Assembly (NCBI GenBank): GCA_013399875.1
Contig: VXAZ01000560.1
Location: forward strand, 1,478,655-1,542,654
Length of the DNA: 64,000 bases
Direction: 5' to 3'
From: Gymnorhina tibicen
Taxonomy: Eukaryota > Chordata > Aves > Passeriformes > Artamidae
Numbering within the stretch: position 1 is the stretch's first letter; the number at the start of each line of letters is the position of its first letter. The notes under the pieces are model-generated. The model searched no databases and was not told the DNA's origin. It worked only from the letters and a program-made list of their open reading frames with translations. The translations under genes and the position numbers were made by a program. Below, piece after piece: positions 13,671 to 25,520 of this stretch.

Positions 13671-14110
13671 ACACAATTTAGTTAATCACATTATTAAGAT
13701 CTTCATCACTGAGAGTACTTAGCACATGGAAATAGTCAGTTTACAAGATCCGAGCGGAGCAATCTGTATATTACGCCCGGGACGTTCCAGCACCGGGAAA
13801 TATGTAAATGTCATCATCTTAAAAGATAAAGGCATGGAGAGAGCAGGGCTTTTTTGCATGTAAAGGAAATAAGATGAATGAATAAAGCTGATCAAATGAT
13901 TAATAGAATCCATAATCTTAATCTTATTATTTCTAAAGAAGCAAAGGCTGTTCAGTTAAGAGCTAGGCGTCTCCATTTCATTAGGAACAATTATATTCCA
14001 ACTGATCAAGATCTACACCGCGCAGCCCTCGCAGCAGACTCATTTTTGTATTTCCTGTCATTTCAGTGAGACCAACAAAGTTGTTGATGATTTGCAAGGA
14101 GAAAGCTCTG
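13671..14110. promoter_or_regulatory. Candidate conserved non-coding block
   Basis: AT-rich unique DNA with repeated homeodomain/GATC words: GTTAATCACATTATTAAGATC at the left, GCTGATCAAATGATTAATAG near 13886-13905, then AATCTTAATCTTATTATTTC. It is dense in TAAT and TGATTAAT-type PBX/HOX words and has the look of a developmental enhancer. Confidence 0.3.
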
Positions 14111-16027
14111 GAGATGGGTGTAAACAGATTTTAAACAACAGATCTGGCCAGGGTGATTTAGGACCTCCCCCCCGCTCCCTCTGAGGAACACAATGCAAGG
14201 CAAAGGAAACCATGTGCTTGTTTCAAGATGTCTAAATCCCAGCCACGCTATCCATCTGAAAGGGGAAAAAAAATTTAAAAAAGAGATGTTTTATAAAATG
14301 TTTTCACACCCTGTTGGGTTAAGAGAGAGTGGGTATTAATCCTACGGCTGCTTCCCCAGGCTTCCTCTTTGTGGTCAGCAGTGAGGCTGTGGTTGGGCAA
14401 AAGGAGGCCAGAGGCATATTTTTTCCTCTTTTTTTTTTTTTTTAATTAAAAAAAATCTGTGTTAAAACAAGAGAAAGTGGACTGGTTACACAGCAAAGCA
14501 GAAACCACAGCCAGCCCTCTCTGCTGTTGCTTTCCCCCTAAATGTGGCCTACAGCGATTCTGCTTTCCAAAAAAAGGTTTAATTTAAACCATACAGTGCT
14601 ACAAGCTGCCACGTTTCCAAATTCCACATTCCTTTCTAATCTGTGCACTTCAGAACTGACAAATTCTGCTTCCAATGGTACCCAGACTAACTGCGAGGAA
14701 GGAATTGCTGCTAACCCACCATTCCTCCCCTCGATAAGGAACACCAACCCCCCCGCCTGCCCCCAGCCCCTGGATTTTGCCGAACTTTTTAGAATTATCA
14801 TATTTAAGGGGCCAGATTCAGAGTTTGTAAAATCTTTAGCTCACTTCTCACACAGGGAGAAAAGCATTTCCAGGACTCAGGGAGCAGGAAGGAAGGGAAT
14901 TCCCAGTCCAGAATAAATCCACAGAACTCCCTTGACGGCTTTGGAAAAGCAATTTGCAGCTGCCCAGGCTGTGCCCTGGGCGCTCTGTTTGCAGGAGCCC
15001 ACATGGAGAAGGGCCACGTGGAGAAGGACGTTCGCTCTTCTCTGCCATGCAACCCAATAATGTGCTGTGCAGAAGAGCCTTCCCTCACTGAAAGTGAGGT
15101 AAGTAACACTCCCAGTGAGAACGAGGGGGCAAAGAGGAGGTCCTGCTTTGTCCTTGAGCAGGAGTGGCCCACGGTGACACTGGATGCAAGAGGAATCCCA
15201 GGTTTTCCATCCCTGCAGAAGACCTGGAGAGATGGGACCAAAGGCTTCAAGGAGCACCACTGCAGAGCCCCTCCAGCTTAGGGACAGTCTGGTGAAGGGT
15301 GACTCGAGGGTACCCACGGACCCTGGGGCACACACACTGCTCCATCAGCCAAACCCCAGGCTGGAGAAGAAACAGCCCACGGGGGATTCCCTGGGAACCC
15401 GCGTCCACATCCAACTTCGTGCTGTGCCAGCCTGGAGGAGCACCGGGATCACCACCGTCATCCTGAAAACCACTCACCCACCGCTTTTGGCCTGCAGCAC
15501 ATAAAAGTGAGAGTTTTGGGTTGCCCAGCAGGAGGATTTATTTCTGCCCTGGGATTTTCTGGCCCTCCTGCAGCTCTGGGACACACAACCATACACATGA
15601 CTTGTCACTGCAGGGTAACAACACGAGCCCTTCAGTAGAGGCTCCCATCTTAACCACCCAATATGATGATTTCAGGGCACATCCACAACTATTTATCCCA
15701 TCTCCCGCAGACAATCTGCTGCTCAGTGGGGCACAGGAGTAAGGAAAAGCGACTGGATGGCTCCGACTCCAGCGGAACGGAGGGAGCGCCGCTCGCTCGG
15801 GCTCCCGCACCTGCTTTCTGGCGGGGCTGCATCCACCATGCAACGCCTCCTGCCAACCCGGAGCACAGCAAAAGCATATGTCACATCTCAAAAAGCATGG
15901 CATTTTCAAATTCCTTTTTTTCTCTTTGCCTTCTGCTTTCTGAGCCGTTAAAGTGCAGACGAGGAACATTTTCAGGCTTTTCTCAAGAGTCAGAAACTCG
16001 AGCTTTCATCTTTTCTCTTCCTTTTTT

Positions 16028-16029
<2 letters not shown>
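14111..16029. other. Intronic block, GC-rich at 14.9-15.9 kb
   Basis: Starts with an ordinary intron and a 15-T run (14429-14443) followed by an A-tract. From about 14880 to 15880 the sequence is GC-richer and open on both strands (frames up to 152 codons, heavily overlapping). The translated products are Pro/Ser/Gly-rich and match no family I know, so they are not called as genes. Confidence 0.45.

Positions 16030-16061
<32 letters not shown>
16030..16061. repeat. Poly-T tract of 32
   Basis: Thirty-two consecutive T, preceded by C-interrupted T runs from 16007. On the minus (transcribed) strand this is a poly-A stretch. It may be the tail of an old retroposed insertion, but no body is recognisable next to it. 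Confidence 0.95.
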
Positions 16062-16064
<3 letters not shown>

Positions 16065-17400
16065 GGCAGCTGAGGTACCCATGGAAATTTTTGGTTACCT
16101 GGAACCTTAAGGAAAGCATCAAACCTGGTGAGGCTCACAGTAAGAGCAACTGGCTGGTCACTGCACGCATCTTAAACCACCGTGTGAATCATAGAATAGC
16201 TGAACTCAATGTTTACTTTCAAGTAATGTCAGAAGTCGAGTGTGGAAGGCCAGGTTCTTAGCCAGTGTAAATCCTTTTAAGTCGCAGGCTCTTTCCCTGC
16301 TCCAGAATCATTGTGTTTATATTCAGACAATACACTTGACAGGCACCAGATGAGTGTTCTTAGCCTCAGCTCAATGATTTTTCTGGAAATGGAAAGAGCT
16401 TAGCTGTGGGACCCCTGCCAGGGTAGGAACTCTGGTGGGGGGGAGTTTTGAGGTGGGGATTTTCAAGAGGAATTGGGTCCATATTTCCCTAGTGCTCCTT
16501 TGAAAACCCAAGATGGTGTTAGAAAACTTGATCAGGTTATTTTAAAACAGAGAAATAGTATAAAACTGGCACAGAAGATAAACCATACTGATGTAATACA
16601 CGCCTTAAGAAGTCGGTGAAACATTCAGATTTAATAGTAGCACAAATCTGAATTTTTGCCACTTCTGCCAGGACAGTCCAATAAGGCCTTAAGTTTGAGT
16701 AAATGTCAGTCATTCTCAGTTGTCCCACTAGTAGTCCCACAATGGGATGTGCTAGCCAAAAATGGAAAGGAGGTACAGCATCTGCTTATGTTTAATTTAT
16801 TTCTGCATTTTGGCGCGTTGTCCTGGGAGAATCAATGTTTTTAAGTGGCTGCATCTTTTTGAGCCAACTTGCTGTCCTTTGCTAACACATCAAGGACATG
16901 TTTCTGGAAATGGAACATACTCCCGTTGAAACCGGAGAGGTACAGGTATGGCAACCTTTCATTTTTAAAATTTAGTATGTGTTCTTAGAGTGAAATTCCC
17001 TCAGTTTCACTCAAACTGAACTCTAGATTCCCCCCTTAGACTAAGCCATAATTCTCATTAGCAGGAGTTAACGTGCGTGGATCATGGAGGAATAAATCCA
17101 CTTAAGGCAGGTCAGCACTCCGGCTAAACCGGAGCGTACAGGGCACGCATTTCCAGTACTTTGGATTTACACGGAATCGCTGGTGGCTGAAATCAGCCCC
17201 CTGGTTTTAATAACTGCTGCTTTGAGCACGTGGATAACTGGGGAGCCCTGCAAAGTTGGACAGGCCAAGGACCCAACGCCAGCCCTACCCCCCTGGAAGA
17301 TCCTTCCAAGAACTCTGGCCACAGCGTGTCCCACTGATGGCAGCGGCGTGGGTGCCATCAACTCAACCCCAGGCAGAGGGGAATAACATGTTCCTTTTTA
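16062..17400. other. Intronic block, no gene
   Basis: Unique sequence without a recognisable exon, RNA or repeat family. A faint AATCATAGAATAGCTGAACT near 16187 recalls the start of a reverse CR1 end, but no further match follows. Confidence 0.5.
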
Positions 17401-18200
17401 GGGCTGGTTAAAATAAAGAGCAGAGAGGCTCAGTGCGCACTTCTGATTTCAAATGCTAATTTTGATTTAATAGTAAGCGGCTTGTTTAAGAAGTAAAAGT
17501 GGTTCTGAAACACAAAGGTGCTTGGATGTTGTTATAACTAAAACGGGGCTGATCTCTAGGTTTTTAACAATTTGGTAACAAGAAAAACTGGTCACATGCT
17601 GGGACGTTTTATGCCAAGTCTCAGCCAGAGCAAAATTTTATGGCCGAGTTATAAACCCTTGAAAATAAGGGTTTATAATAGAAATGCTGACAGACCCTTA
17701 ATTATAGCAGCACTAGCGGGCACTGTTGTAATAAGGCCCACATATTTTCCTCTTTGATCATTATTTATAGGATGCATTGGAAATCATCCCATTTACAACT
17801 GTATGCCCGCTCAGTTAGGTGGAGTTTTATCCATTAAGAAAGGGAAATACAAAGTCGGCCGCTGAAGAAAGCCGGGGGCTTTACCTCCTGGCGTTCCCGC
17901 GGCATTCCAGCCCCGGGCTGCAGGCAGTGACTAATGCCTTTACTCCGCCGGTTTGTATAAGAGGTTGAAGTTCAGGCTGGTGCAGTGCAGCATTCCCTGG
18001 GACCTGCTGCCTCTTTAGGCAGGCGATTAATCACTTGATCGATAGACCATATGATTAGGCACTAATAGCTGATAGGAGGAGAGAATAAACAACCATAAAT
18101 TTGCTTTGTACCGAGTAATCCAAGTGTAAGAGAGGTCAGATAATGGCCACATAAGGTCATGTTGCCTAAGGAGCCCATATGGGAAAGATGGAAGATACAT
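17401..18200. promoter_or_regulatory. Candidate conserved non-coding block with hairpin
   Basis: AT-rich unique DNA with a perfect inverted repeat at 17649-17678, a TCF/LEF-like CTTTGATCA at 17752-17760 followed by TTATTTATAG, and a CATATGATTAGGCACTAAT stretch near 18048-18066. It is split by a short GC-rich patch (17860-17930). Dense homeodomain words and lack of repeats suggest regulatory DNA. Confidence 0.35.
17649..17678. repeat. Perfect 12-bp inverted repeat, 6-nt loop
   Basis: TTATAAACCCTT (17649-17660), GAAAAT, then AAGGGTTTATAA (17667-17678). Both arms are exact complements. It could form a small hairpin in RNA or be a palindromic protein-binding site. Confidence 0.9.
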
Positions 18201-18743
18201 ACATTTTTAAATATCTTCAATTATTATTGTATTGCTGGGCAGGATTTGGGCTGCCCACGAGCCCCTGTCCTGGAGCACGGGCAGGCTGCTGTGCTCCAGC
18301 GCAGGCTGGTATCAAACAGCCGCTTCCACAGCGAGTTAAAAAAAGCAAAACAACCTCAAAAACCTCAGGCTGTGTGATGATCTCAAACTAAACATCCGCA
18401 CTGGCTGAGATGGGTGTAGGAACAGCGGCCCTGGGAGGTCCTGGGGATGTGGCAGGATCTGTGTCCCTGCTGGGTCTGGCTCCTGGCAAGGTGCAGGTTC
18501 CAGCCTGGTCCCACCACTGCAGCCCACAGCACCCGGGCAGGATGCTGGGCAGAAAAGCTGCCTTCAAAGGACCATAAATCTCCGGCTCCCCACCCCCTCG
18601 CCTCCGTCCCTGCCTCCTGCCTTTTCTAAGGCTCTCTTCTTTCCCTGCATAAAAAATGGGCTTTTCAGGACTCAAGATGCAAACCAGGTTTAAAGCCTTT
18701 CTGGGTTTTTTCTTCCTTTTTTTTTTGGTTTTTTTTTTTTTTT
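18201..18743. other. Intronic block ending in poly-T
   Basis: GC-rich stretch 18240-18630 with overlapping chance frames on both strands. The sequence then runs into T-rich DNA ending with 15 T (18729-18743) at the assembly gap. Confidence 0.45.
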
Positions 18744-18761
18744 NNNNNNNNNNNNNNNNNN
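18744..18761. other. Assembly gap (18 N) inside poly-T
   Basis: Eighteen N flanked by 15 T on the left and 18 T on the right (18762-18779). The real content is almost certainly a longer T-tract. Confidence 0.98.
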
Positions 18762-19640
18762 TTTTTTTTTTTTTTTTTTAAACAGTAAACGCACCCTTTG
18801 TCTACGGCAACGAATTTGAGAAGAAACAAAAATGGCTGGTTTAAAAGAAGAAAAAAATACTTCAGTCACCCCAACAAAGGCGAGGAGTTTACAAACCTTC
18901 CCCGTCAGCGCCTGGACGCAGGCAAAGTACTTACTTCATTAAGTTGAAACAAAACTCGGCCAGTAAAACCGTCAGCTCCATCCGAGACAACTGAGGGCCC
19001 CTTGCAGCACGTTCCCGACTGACCATCAGCAGACTATGGAAATTGCTTTTTCTGCCACACAATCGTGGGGATAAATGCCCTCCTTTATCTGTGGGGCTAT
19101 TTCTAAACTCCCCTTTCTCAGTGACGGGACATTCATGGGCTGCAATCTGATTTTGTTGCTTCTCAGCATTAGTGGGAAAGTGCATTCCGGGCTCTCCTGC
19201 TGGCACGGATTCCTCCCTCTCCCCCCGCCCCATGCATTAACTGTGAGCACGGGTGTGTGTAACCACACATCCTCGCATTCAAACCCGGGAGGTGAGGATG
19301 TTGTTTGCCTGGGTTATAAAATGATTCTGTGCTTCAGATAACACCGAGGCTCTTGAGGTTCAAAGAGACCGAGATTGGAGCGCTCCCACAATGTCAAGCA
19401 ATTCAAAATCACTGGAGTGCTGCAAGGACGTTATGTACACTTGACTTTGGGAGTAGACCTGTGCACAATCACTGTGGCACTCCCAATTCCTTTTTTTTCC
19501 AGTTTATTTCACAGGTGCAGCGTACCGCAGACCATCCCAGCCACTCGCTGCACCCACCTCAAGAGCAGGTCCTGATCCTCATGTCAATGCAGACGAGCCC
19601 TTTAGTGCCCTGCCCTGCTCACTTTGGAAGAAAGGCTTCT
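18762..19640. other. Intronic block, no gene
   Basis: Unique intronic DNA. Short frames on both strands overlap (for example 18931-19233 minus and 19075-19341 plus) and none has recognisable features. Confidence 0.5.
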
Positions 19641-19871
19641 CCCATTTAACAGAAATTTCTTCCCTTTGAAGGTGGGGAGGCCCTGGCACAGGGTGCCCAG
19701 AGAAGCTGTGGCCGCCCCATCCCTGGAAGTGTCCAAGGCCAGGCTGGATGGGGCTTGGAGCAACCTGGAATAGTGGAAGGTGTCCTTGCCCATGGCAGGG
19801 GTGGGACTGGATGGGCTTTAAGGTCCCTTCCAACCCAAACCATTCTAGGATTCTAGGATTCTAGGATTCTG
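19641..19871 (+). mobile_element. CR1 LINE 3'-end fragment with ATTCTAGG tail
   Basis: Runs from AGAAATTTCTTCCCT through GGTGGGGAGGCCCTGGCACA and GTGTCCAAGGCCAGGCTGGA to AAGGTCCCTTCCAACCC. It ends in three full ATTCTAGG units plus ATTCT (19842-19870), the 8-bp terminal repeat of CR1. It is 5'-truncated and only lightly diverged. The minus-strand frames across it are not genes. Confidence 0.95.
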
Positions 19872-21646
19872 CTAAACACACTTTGCTGGGAAGGTCCTGC
19901 ACGTAGGTATTAACGAATTTGGAGGGTAAACACCAAGGTCCAAGAAAATCAAGTGCTTGGTGAAGAGCTCAGTGATCTCCATCAGGGATGGATACACACA
20001 CCTTCCTTCAGCAAGAAGGAAGTTGTTCCCTTCCTTCTGAGAACAAATACAGCAACCACAACGAAGTGTTGACCTAATAAGCAGAATTTTCTGTCTTTTC
20101 ATACTTTTTAACTACAAAGCACTTTCTCTTTCAATACCTACTCTTTTACCTCTTCCTGCTCTGCAGGAGCACTGTGTTCAAAAAAGCATCCCTGGTCAGT
20201 CCTGTCATTGCACCCAGCCTGGAAAGGTGCAGCCTCCAGCTACAGAAATAAAGGTAAATCCTCCTGCTTAGAAATACCTACAAGCCAGTATTCGTCTCAC
20301 CACCCTTCGCTGGGTGCTTCAGCAGAAACACAACTTTTATAACTATCCGTTACTCCTGCAAATAATATTCATGGATGTAATTCCATTTCCACCCACTGTT
20401 GCAGTCGTCTGGTTTATCCAGCCAGTGCATCCTCAGCCATCTGCTCTGTGGTTTAATTTTAAACCTTAACCTAAGAGCAAATGGGTGTTTCCCGGGATAA
20501 AATCATTCAGAACTATCCAGTGTATATAAATAAATAGTAGAACAAAAGAAAATTACTAATAAATATATGAAATATTAGTGATCTGTATGGCTGGACTAAT
20601 TTCTTTCTCATCTTTTCAGCTTTCCTCAGGAATTGGTGAGGGAAAGTCTGTTCACCTGAGTGCAGACCTTCCCCTTCCCACCCTCTACTCCCTTTGGTGG
20701 TTAAAGCAGCCGGAGCTGTTATCCTGCAATGTGAAATCTCACGTGCTCTTCAAGGATGCTGACATTTATTTAATTAATTTTCCTCCCGAACTTACACAGT
20801 GGGCCTGTATTCAAACAGTGCGCATGAATAATGCAGATTTTAAAACCGCATTATTACAAAGGATGTCAAGTTCACACACTGTCAACACTAATAAACTCCC
20901 CAAAGTGCTAAAATCCAGGACACCCGTCCCCCCCCTCATCCCTACATCCCTCTGGAACGATGCGGCAGCCCCCGCTTTGTGCCCGGCCGCCAGCAAAGAG
21001 CCTCACGTGGAGCCGGAGGATGGGGACCGACCGCACCATCCCGGGGAGAAACACAACACTTGGGGCTTTCGTATCCCCAGGGACTCAGCAGACCCCAGAT
21101 CGATGTCTTATCCCTATTTGTTATTGTTGCTGCCGTGGGACCGTGGGGCCGTGCGGGGCAGGGGCAGCCCCAGCCCCTTCCCTGACCACTTGCAATCTAA
21201 TTTAAGACACGGAAAAACAAGCGAGTGAGACAAACACCCGGAGGAATGGGGTAAGAGTAACAAGGTCACATTGCTACGCCGGCAGCTATTGCCAAACTTG
21301 CAAACTATCTGCAAGTTATTTATATATAAAATAATTAAAATCAGCTGTCCCATCCTGCCATCCCATCTCTCTGTCGCAGGTTTGCTCGTGCCTCGCACGC
21401 CATGCAGTGGGATAATTTGGGAGCCCTGGCAGAGGTGGCTGCAGGGACCGCAGCTGCGACCCGCATGGGATGTGGGGCACACCATGGCACAGTGGCCAGA
21501 ATGCCCTGGGGACATGCAGCCACCTTCTCCCTGGGCACGGGCTGGGCTGGCACACTGAGGATCTGTGCAGAGAGGGCTTCCAGAGGCACGTAAGGGGTGC
21601 AGGGGATGAGCATCCCTAATCTGGCCATGACTCAACACTATTTTCA
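19872..21646. other. Intronic block with a 216-codon chance frame
   Basis: AT-rich at 20320-20900 and CpG-richer at 20930-21070. The longest plus-strand frame (20578-21228, 216 codons) crosses both compositions, has no domain, and its start lies in AT-rich DNA. I do not call it a gene. Confidence 0.5.
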
Positions 21647-21825
21647 GAATCACAGAATCATTAAAGTTGGAAGAGCCCTCTAAGATCATCGAGTCCAACT
21701 GCTCCCCCAGCTCTGCCAAGCCCACCACTAACCCATGTCCCCAAGCACCACATCTACATGGTTTGTGAACACTTCCAGGGACGGTGATTCCACCACTTCC
21801 CTGGGCAGCTGTTCCAAAACTATCA
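21647..21825 (-). mobile_element. CR1 LINE 3'-end fragment, reverse orientation
   Basis: Opens with AATCACAGAATCATTAAAGT and TTGGAAGAGCCCTCTAAGAT, then CATCGAGTCCAACTGCTCCC and a CCCTGGGCAGCTGTTCCAA end. This is the reversed 3' end of a different CR1 subfamily from the element at 19.6 kb. It lacks all coding sequence. Confidence 0.93.
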
Positions 21826-22260
21826 CTATTTTCAGAAAGTGAAACACCCAGTGAGCAGGATCCAGGAGCTGAATTTGAGCCACACCAATGAAAGAATAAA
21901 ATATTCTCGGTGCCTGGCAGACACGAGCACTTTTGATGCCCTTTTCCCAACTCTGTGAAATACTTTCACCCCAGGCACCGTCCTGCATGAAAGCAAAATG
22001 AAGAGAGGAGTATGAATGCTTCCTGAGGTGTCTGCTAAAGCATTAATAATGTTTAAGACTTTATATTCTACCAGCAGGTCTGAGATGCATTAACTACCCA
22101 AAGGACAGCCTTTCTTGGCTCAGCATTAGAGACTGACACCACCTGAAAATGTTTGACTCCCCTACACTTAGTACAGATGAAAAATACCACAAAATCCCTG
22201 GATAAAATTCTGCCTTGGCATAGAGCTGTAGAAGTGTTTGGACTTTTTTTTTTCCACACA

Positions 22261-22530
22261 AGCAGATAGTGATAGGAAAAGGGGAAATGGTTTTAAACTA
22301 AAAGAGAAGAAAATTAGATTAGATGTTAGGAAGAAATTCTTTACTATGAGGGTGATGAGGCACTGGAACAGATTGCCCAGGGAAATTGTGGATGATGCAT
22401 CCCTCGAAGTGTTAAAGGCCAGGATGGATGGGGTTTGGAGTTACCTGGTCTAGTGGAATGATCCCCTGCCCATGGCAAGGAATGGAATGAGATGAGCTTT
22501 AAGGCCCCTCCCAGCCCAAACCATTGTATG
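22261..22530 (+). mobile_element. CR1 LINE 3'-end fragment
   Basis: Begins GCAGATAGTGATAGGAAAAG, continues with TTAGATGTTAGGAAGAAATT, GGCACTGGAACAGATTGCCC and GTGTTAAAGGCCAGGATGGA, and ends GCTTTAAGGCCCCTCCCAGC CCAAACCATT. A 5'-truncated copy, visibly more diverged than the one at 19.6 kb. Confidence 0.93.
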
Positions 22531-24840
22531 AAGTGTACTTGGCCCCGGGAGGGCTCTGCATGGTGCTTCTGGCCACCTCTCCTTTTCCCAACATTTCTAA
22601 AGATTCCATGATACTGGAATGCTCCACGTTTGGAGCATCCAGGAGCCAGGAGGGCAGTGAGACCCCGATCACTGTAGAGACTAGAAGCTGGAAGGATTAC
22701 TCATGACTCCCAAAGCCTTTGAGATGCTCCCATGAGGAGCGCTATCAATATAACTCTGCTGTTGGTACACGCAGGGAGGAGCTTACAAGCACTACACACA
22801 CTGGAGCTGACACCTCCCTGCAGCAAGGCAAGACAACCACCATCGTCAGAAAGGGTTCTTGGACGGAAGAGCACACCCAGGGTGAGGTGGGGAGAGCCCC
22901 TGACGCAGAGCAGATCAGCACTGCCAGCCTGGGTGTCACCTACTTTCCTTTTCCTGCTCGCAGGTAGCAGAGCTGCACTCCCAGGTAGCAGCAAGTCAGC
23001 CAAGTAGCTGCATTTCAGCCTGGGCAGATAAGAAGAGATCAGGATGGCAAGAGGTCATCTTCGGGGACATCCCTGATCTCTGCCCCAGGCACGAGGTCAT
23101 CCTGATCCTACTGCTTCTCTCACACTGTCTCCTGCCCTTACGTGACATGTGGCAGGAGCAGGAAGCGCTACGGGCGAATGTCACAAGCGTCCAAACAGCT
23201 CTCCAGCAGAGGATTGTCCCAGGCAGTGGACCGTGGCCCCTCTGCCTTCCACATCCCACCCAGCCCCAGCCCAGCCCTGGTGTTCCCTGCTAGTTAAAGG
23301 GGATTGAGCTTTTTTCCAGAAGTATCAGGAGCAAAGGGCTTTGCTGGGTCGATTTTGAAAATAATCAATGTACTGGACATGCTCTATTTTTCTACAGCAC
23401 GTGACAGCACCGAGTGATGGCAGAAAGTTTGTGGGTGACAGCCCAGTCCTTCATACCCTGGGAACTGCAGGCTGGCCCCGTGCGAGACACACGATGCAGA
23501 CACACAGTGAGACAGGATGTCTTCCCGCAGAAAGACCAAGTAAATAGTGTATAATGACAGGATTTCTATTATTGATGCTTCAGCAAATCATCTTGGATCC
23601 TCGGAGGATCAATTAATCATTGGGATTGTCAACACCCAACTCCATGTTCTAAGTTTTTGCCATCCAACTCTCCCATCCTCCCGTACACACAAATGATGCC
23701 GGGGGCACGGTGCCAAACGAAGCGGAAAAAGAAAGAAGGGGAAAGAAAGCGCCGAACAGAGAGGCTGTTGTCAGGGCTGGACCCTGGCGTTGGCGAGGAA
23801 GATCAAATGCAGCTGCCCCCATGGCTGCATGTGGTTAAGCCCGCCGTGCCTGAGGGCAGGCGGGATGGGGAGCAGCCAGGCAGCCTACGACGGGCACAGA
23901 TAATTAAATCATCCGATTGCCGGGCAGGCCACATTAAGAAGCTCATCGGTTTGCATGTGGCCCCTTGCTGTGGCCACCCGTGAGCTAAGTCTTGCCTAGA
24001 TGCTAGTAGACAATTAAGACAAATTGTATGGCTGAAGATCAGACTAGAGCACTGCCAGTGCCATTGCCTGGAAGCTCCGCTGAAGAATGAGGGCACATGT
24101 GTGTGGGAACCAAGGCTCGGAAGAGAGCTTTTAATGAACAACGTGCCAGCACTTGTTGCCAGAACACACTCTTCATTTCAGCTCTTGGAGAAAACAAAAC
24201 CCTTAAAACCAGAGTTTACTACATTTCACTGATCTTCAATATGGCTGGAACTTCAGGATGCTTCTCCTCAAGCTAAGTTTGTATCAGTGAAAATATGCTT
24301 CTTGTTAAAGAAACTATTTAAAATGTGGAATCTAAAATCAAGCAAAAATAGCAGACAGTATGTTCAGCTTCAAAATTGGCTTGCACTCAACCAAGTATAC
24401 CATAAACAGAAGGCAGAACTGACTATTTTTATCTTAACAGCCCTTGGGTGATTAAAATTTGGGGCCAGAATAAACAATTTTTTTCCCCATTCCTTGCAAG
24501 AGAATATGTGACATGGGCTTGGAGTACTTTCTAATTTTTTAACTCCCTTCCTAGCTATTAGTTGTTTGCATTAGAAATGTTCCCATGTACCCAACAGCGC
24601 AAAGGCTGCATTGCAGCAGGCACGGTATGAATTATAGGAACACACAGACCACTGTGCCCTGCAGAGATTACAGTGCAAGATAAGCCAAAGACAACAACAA
24701 AGTGCTAAGAGGGAGCAGGTGAAAAGTTAACAGGGAGAGGAATGCACAGATACACAGCATATGGGATTTTTCTTTACGAGGTGCAGTGTCACGGACAGCC
24801 CCTGCAACCCAAAGACATGTGGGAGAGGAAAGTCCTGAGG
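22531..24840. other. Intronic block, no gene
   Basis: Mostly GC-balanced sequence with overlapping short frames. AT-rich 24180-24640 lacks repeats and could hold a regulatory element. No RNA gene or exon is recognisable. Confidence 0.45.
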
Positions 24841-25520
24841 ATGCACCCAGGATGGAAAGGACCAGATAGGTCAGGGAAGGTGGTGAGTGAGGAAGACACA
24901 GAGGGAATCTGAACCAAGGGACAAGGAAGGCTGGAGGAGAGAGAAGGGAGAGGCAGCAGGGCAAAGGACATTGGAGAATAGATGTGTGAGTGCTAAGGGA
25001 GAACGTGGCTGGGAGATGCTCTGAGGGACAGCAAAGCCAGGGTCAAAGGCCAGGGATGAAATCCAGCATCAATGTGAAACAGCGTAGATGGAAGAGACTG
25101 AGAAAATCCAGGCCATGGAATTTACAGCCTTGCAGCAGCCAGGACTAGTGAAAAAGAGCAATCGTGTGTTGAGGGATGGGCAAGGCGAGAGACGGGGAGG
25201 TACAGATTGTTTGCCTGTTTGCAGAACAAGAAGTCAAAGATGCAGCCCTGGTTTTGGTCATCCACTGGCAGTGATTCTAGTGACTGGAGGAAGGAGAAGA
25301 AGCAGTGATGGGAAGAGGAGGAAGCAAGAAAGTAATTTTTTTTTTTTGATGGTGTTAAATAATGCTGGTGGTTTAACTGCTTCAGCAGAGGCAGCTATGG
25401 AAAGGGGCTGTGCCATGGGACTGAGCAGAGGGAAGCAGAGCAGGATGGGAGCAATGGACTGGGCACTATGGGAGCTGAAACCAGAGGAGCAGAAGCAAAT
25501 GATTTGGAAGGTGTAGAAGA
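24841..25520. other. Purine-rich block
   Basis: The plus strand is markedly rich in AGG, GAGAG, GGAAG and GGGA words with few pyrimidine runs (for example 24895-24965 and 25280-25330). No gene is recognisable. On the transcribed minus strand it is polypyrimidine-rich, which could affect splicing or chromatin. A 142-codon plus-strand frame here (25088-25516) is low-complexity. Confidence 0.45.

Noticed and set aside
16187..16215. Possible reversed CR1 start (AATCATAGAATAGCTGAACT)
   Set aside because: Only about a dozen bases match and the expected GGTTGGAAGGGA does not follow.
20578..21228. 216-codon plus-strand open frame
   Set aside because: It crosses an abrupt change from AT-rich to CpG-rich DNA, has no recognisable motif, and overlaps other open frames. 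It is most likely chance.
21114..21950. 278-codon minus-strand open frame
   Set aside because: It reads through the reversed CR1 at 21.65 kb and through GC-rich intron. It has no domain, and its start lies in unique intron without promoter or splice context.
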